A stretch of 64,000 nt of DNA, from NCBI GenBank assembly GCA_031555735.1, contig JAVBUE010000055.1:1-64000 (forward strand). Reading direction: 5' to 3'. Shown here one piece after another: positions 62,913 to 64,000 of the stretch. A model generated the notes under the pieces. It was given only the letters and a program-made list of their open reading frames with translations. It made no database searches and was not told the DNA's origin. Source of the DNA: JAJDIA01 sp031555735. GTDB taxonomy: Bacteria; Bacteroidota; Bacteroidia; Bacteroidales; Tannerellaceae. The stretch's first letter is position 1, and each line of letters begins with the position of its first letter. The translations under genes were made by a program, and so were the position numbers.

Positions 62913-63485
62913 ATGAGAATTTCACAAAACAAATACGTTGCGGTGACCTATGACCTGAACGTAGGAGAAGGCGATGACCGCGAACTGATGGAGCAGGCTA
63001 CTCCCGAACAACCGTTGAAGTTTATCTATGGTATCGGCATGATGCTCCCGGCTTTTGAAGAAGCGCTGAAAGGCTTGCAGGCCGGCGAATCGTTTGATTT
63101 CACCCTTGCCGCCGCAGACGCCTATGGCGAATATGTGGATGAGCATGTGCTGGAACTGGAAAAAAGCATGTTCGAGGTAGAGGGTAAATTCAACGCCGAG
63201 ATGATCTTCGAAGGCGCTACCGTCCCGATGATGGATGCCAACGGTAACCGCCTCAACGGTTCGGTGCTGGAAATCAAAGGGGATATCGTGGTGATGGACT
63301 TCAACCACCCCCTGGCCGGTGAGACACTGCACTTCAGCGGACAGGTAGCCGATGTACACGAGGCCACTCCCCAGGAGATCGCCGCGCTGACAACCCCTGC
63401 CGGCGGTTGCGGCTGCGGGGACTGCGGCGGCGGTTGCGGAGAGCCTTCACAAAACGGCGGCTGCGGCTGCGGCGGTTGCCAATAA
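62913..63485 (+). CDS. SlyD-type FKBP peptidyl-prolyl isomerase
   Basis: A 190-residue SlyD-like protein: FKBP halves KYVAVTYDL ... GIGMMLPAFEEALKGLQAGESFDFTLAAADAYGEY and VVMDFNHPLAGETLHFSGQV surround the insert-in-flap domain (about 75-120). The tail (residues 163-190) is Gly/Cys-rich, with eight cysteines in patterns such as GGCGCGDCGGGCG and GGCGCGGCQ, but no histidines. SlyD speeds proline isomerisation, chaperones folding and binds nickel or other metals; a cysteine-only tail suggests Zn, Cu or Ni binding. aroC begins 15 bases downstream. Confidence 0.92.
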   Translation: MRISQNKYVAVTYDLNVGEGDDRELMEQATPEQPLKFIYGIGMMLPAFEEALKGLQAGESFDFTLAAADAYGEYVDEHVLELEKSMFEVEGKFNAEMIFEGATVPMMDANGNRLNGSVLEIKGDIVVMDFNHPLAGETLHFSGQVADVHEATPQEIAALTTPAGGCGCGDCGGGCGEPSQNGGCGCGGCQ

Positions 63486-63500
63486 CGAGCCTCGCACACA

Positions 63501-64000
63501 ATGGGTAATACATTTGGGACTATCTTCCGGTTGACGTCGTTCGGCGAATCACACGGACCGGGTATCGGCGGCGTGATTGATGGCTGTCCGCCGGGGATCG
63601 ATGTGGATATGGATTTTATCCAGGGTGAGCTTAACCGGCGCCGGCCGGGACAGTCACGGCTCACCACTCCCCGGAAAGAAGACGACGAAGTGCAATTCCT
63701 CTCAGGTATCTATGAAGGGAAAACAACCGGCACGCCCATTGGCTTCATCGTGTGGAACAAAAACCAACACTCTTCCGACTACGAGGAGATGAAACGGAAG
63801 TACCGTCCCTCGCATGCCGACTACACCTACCAGATGAAATACGGCCTGCGCGATCCGAACGGCGGCGGACGGTCGTCCGCCCGTGAGACGATCGCACGGG
63901 TGGTTGCCGGTGCGTTCGCCAAACTGGCGCTGCGCGGGCATGGGGTGGAGATACAGGCATACACCTCACAGGTGGGTTCCATCTGCCTCGAACAATCCTA
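63501..64000 (+). CDS. aroC: Chorismate synthase, N-terminal part
   Basis: ATG 63501 opens a frame running off the window edge after 166 codons. MGNTFGTIFRLTSFGESHGPGIGGVIDGCPPGI is the AroC N-terminus with the GESHG motif, followed by RRRPGQSRLTTPRKEDDEV, the GxTxGTPIGF block (GKTTGTPIGFIV) and GLRDPNGGGRSSARET. AroC makes chorismate from EPSP using reduced FMN, the last shikimate-pathway step. It probably shares the SlyD promoter. Confidence 0.97.
   Translation, partial: MGNTFGTIFRLTSFGESHGPGIGGVIDGCPPGIDVDMDFIQGELNRRRPGQSRLTTPRKEDDEVQFLSGIYEGKTTGTPIGFIVWNKNQHSSDYEEMKRKYRPSHADYTYQMKYGLRDPNGGGRSSARETIARVVAGAFAKLALRGHGVEIQAYTSQVGSICLEQS

Overview
The window reads as a 64 kb stretch of a Bacteroidales chromosome (Bacteroidota), most likely a Parabacteroides or Tannerellaceae relative; the genus is an inference. 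Supporting signs are the many promoters with the Bacteroidota -7 box TAnnTTTG, a fused SecDF, a SusC/SusD pair with an ECF sigma and FecR-type anti-sigma factor, Bacteroidales-typical families (DUF4251, DUF4407, DUF4468, DUF4783, DUF6340, DUF1080), serine-type sulfatases and a type IX-like C-terminal tail on a CotH protein. There is no rRNA, prophage, CRISPR or plasmid module, and one tRNA (Thr, CGT).

Layout. 1-5.8 kb: end of a PfkB kinase, a multi-PAS histidine kinase, an MFS transporter, rlmH, a DUF4783 protein and nadC. 6.3-19.7 kb: a WbpD-like acetyltransferase, two RNA methyltransferases or relatives, a secreted CotH protein, a DUF4407 pair, ppk1, a phosphoesterase, a membrane protein, lipA and a DPP4-like peptidase. 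20.5-26.5 kb: a TIGR01212 radical SAM protein, DUF4251, a Ca2+ P-type ATPase, a histidine kinase with a degenerate receiver and tRNA-Thr. 26.5-37.3 kb: a lipoprotein, two Tat-signal sugar isomerase-like proteins, a TPR histidine kinase, valS, a PagL-like deacylase and a MATE exporter. 37.9-50.5 kb: two DUF1080 proteins, a GNAT, secDF, two DUF4468 paralogues, an EEP-family protein, two rhomboids, HU and argS. 50.6-60.2 kb: an accessory uptake locus (ECF sigma, FecR, SusC, SusD, two sulfatases) in which SusC is frameshifted inside its signalling domain. 61.2-64 kb: a Spy-like protein, a MalY-type lyase, a SlyD-type isomerase and the start of aroC.

The most unusual content is non-coding. Four gene-free intervals (about 5.9-6.3, 19.8-20.4, 37.3-37.8 and 60.25-60.93 kb) hold copies of one composite repeat element. 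Each has two different tandem arrays, both with a strict 22-base period. Array A is a 16-base palindrome (consensus CAACRTCYRGAYGTTG) plus 6 variable bases. Array B is a variable, often palindromic 16-mer plus the constant CTACCT or a close variant. Around them lie GTGGAAGG-rich segments and, in three copies, a CCATTTCGAAATGG palindrome. Two copies are also flanked by inverted repeats of about 115 and 185 bp. Array sequences differ between copies while self-complementarity is kept. I know of no described family that matches; this was judged by eye only, without any search.

Functionally, most of the window is core metabolism, translation and envelope genes in short operons. Sensing is by three related histidine kinases. 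Glycan scavenging is represented by the sulfatase/SusCD locus and by a scattered set of DUF1080 and isomerase-like proteins.
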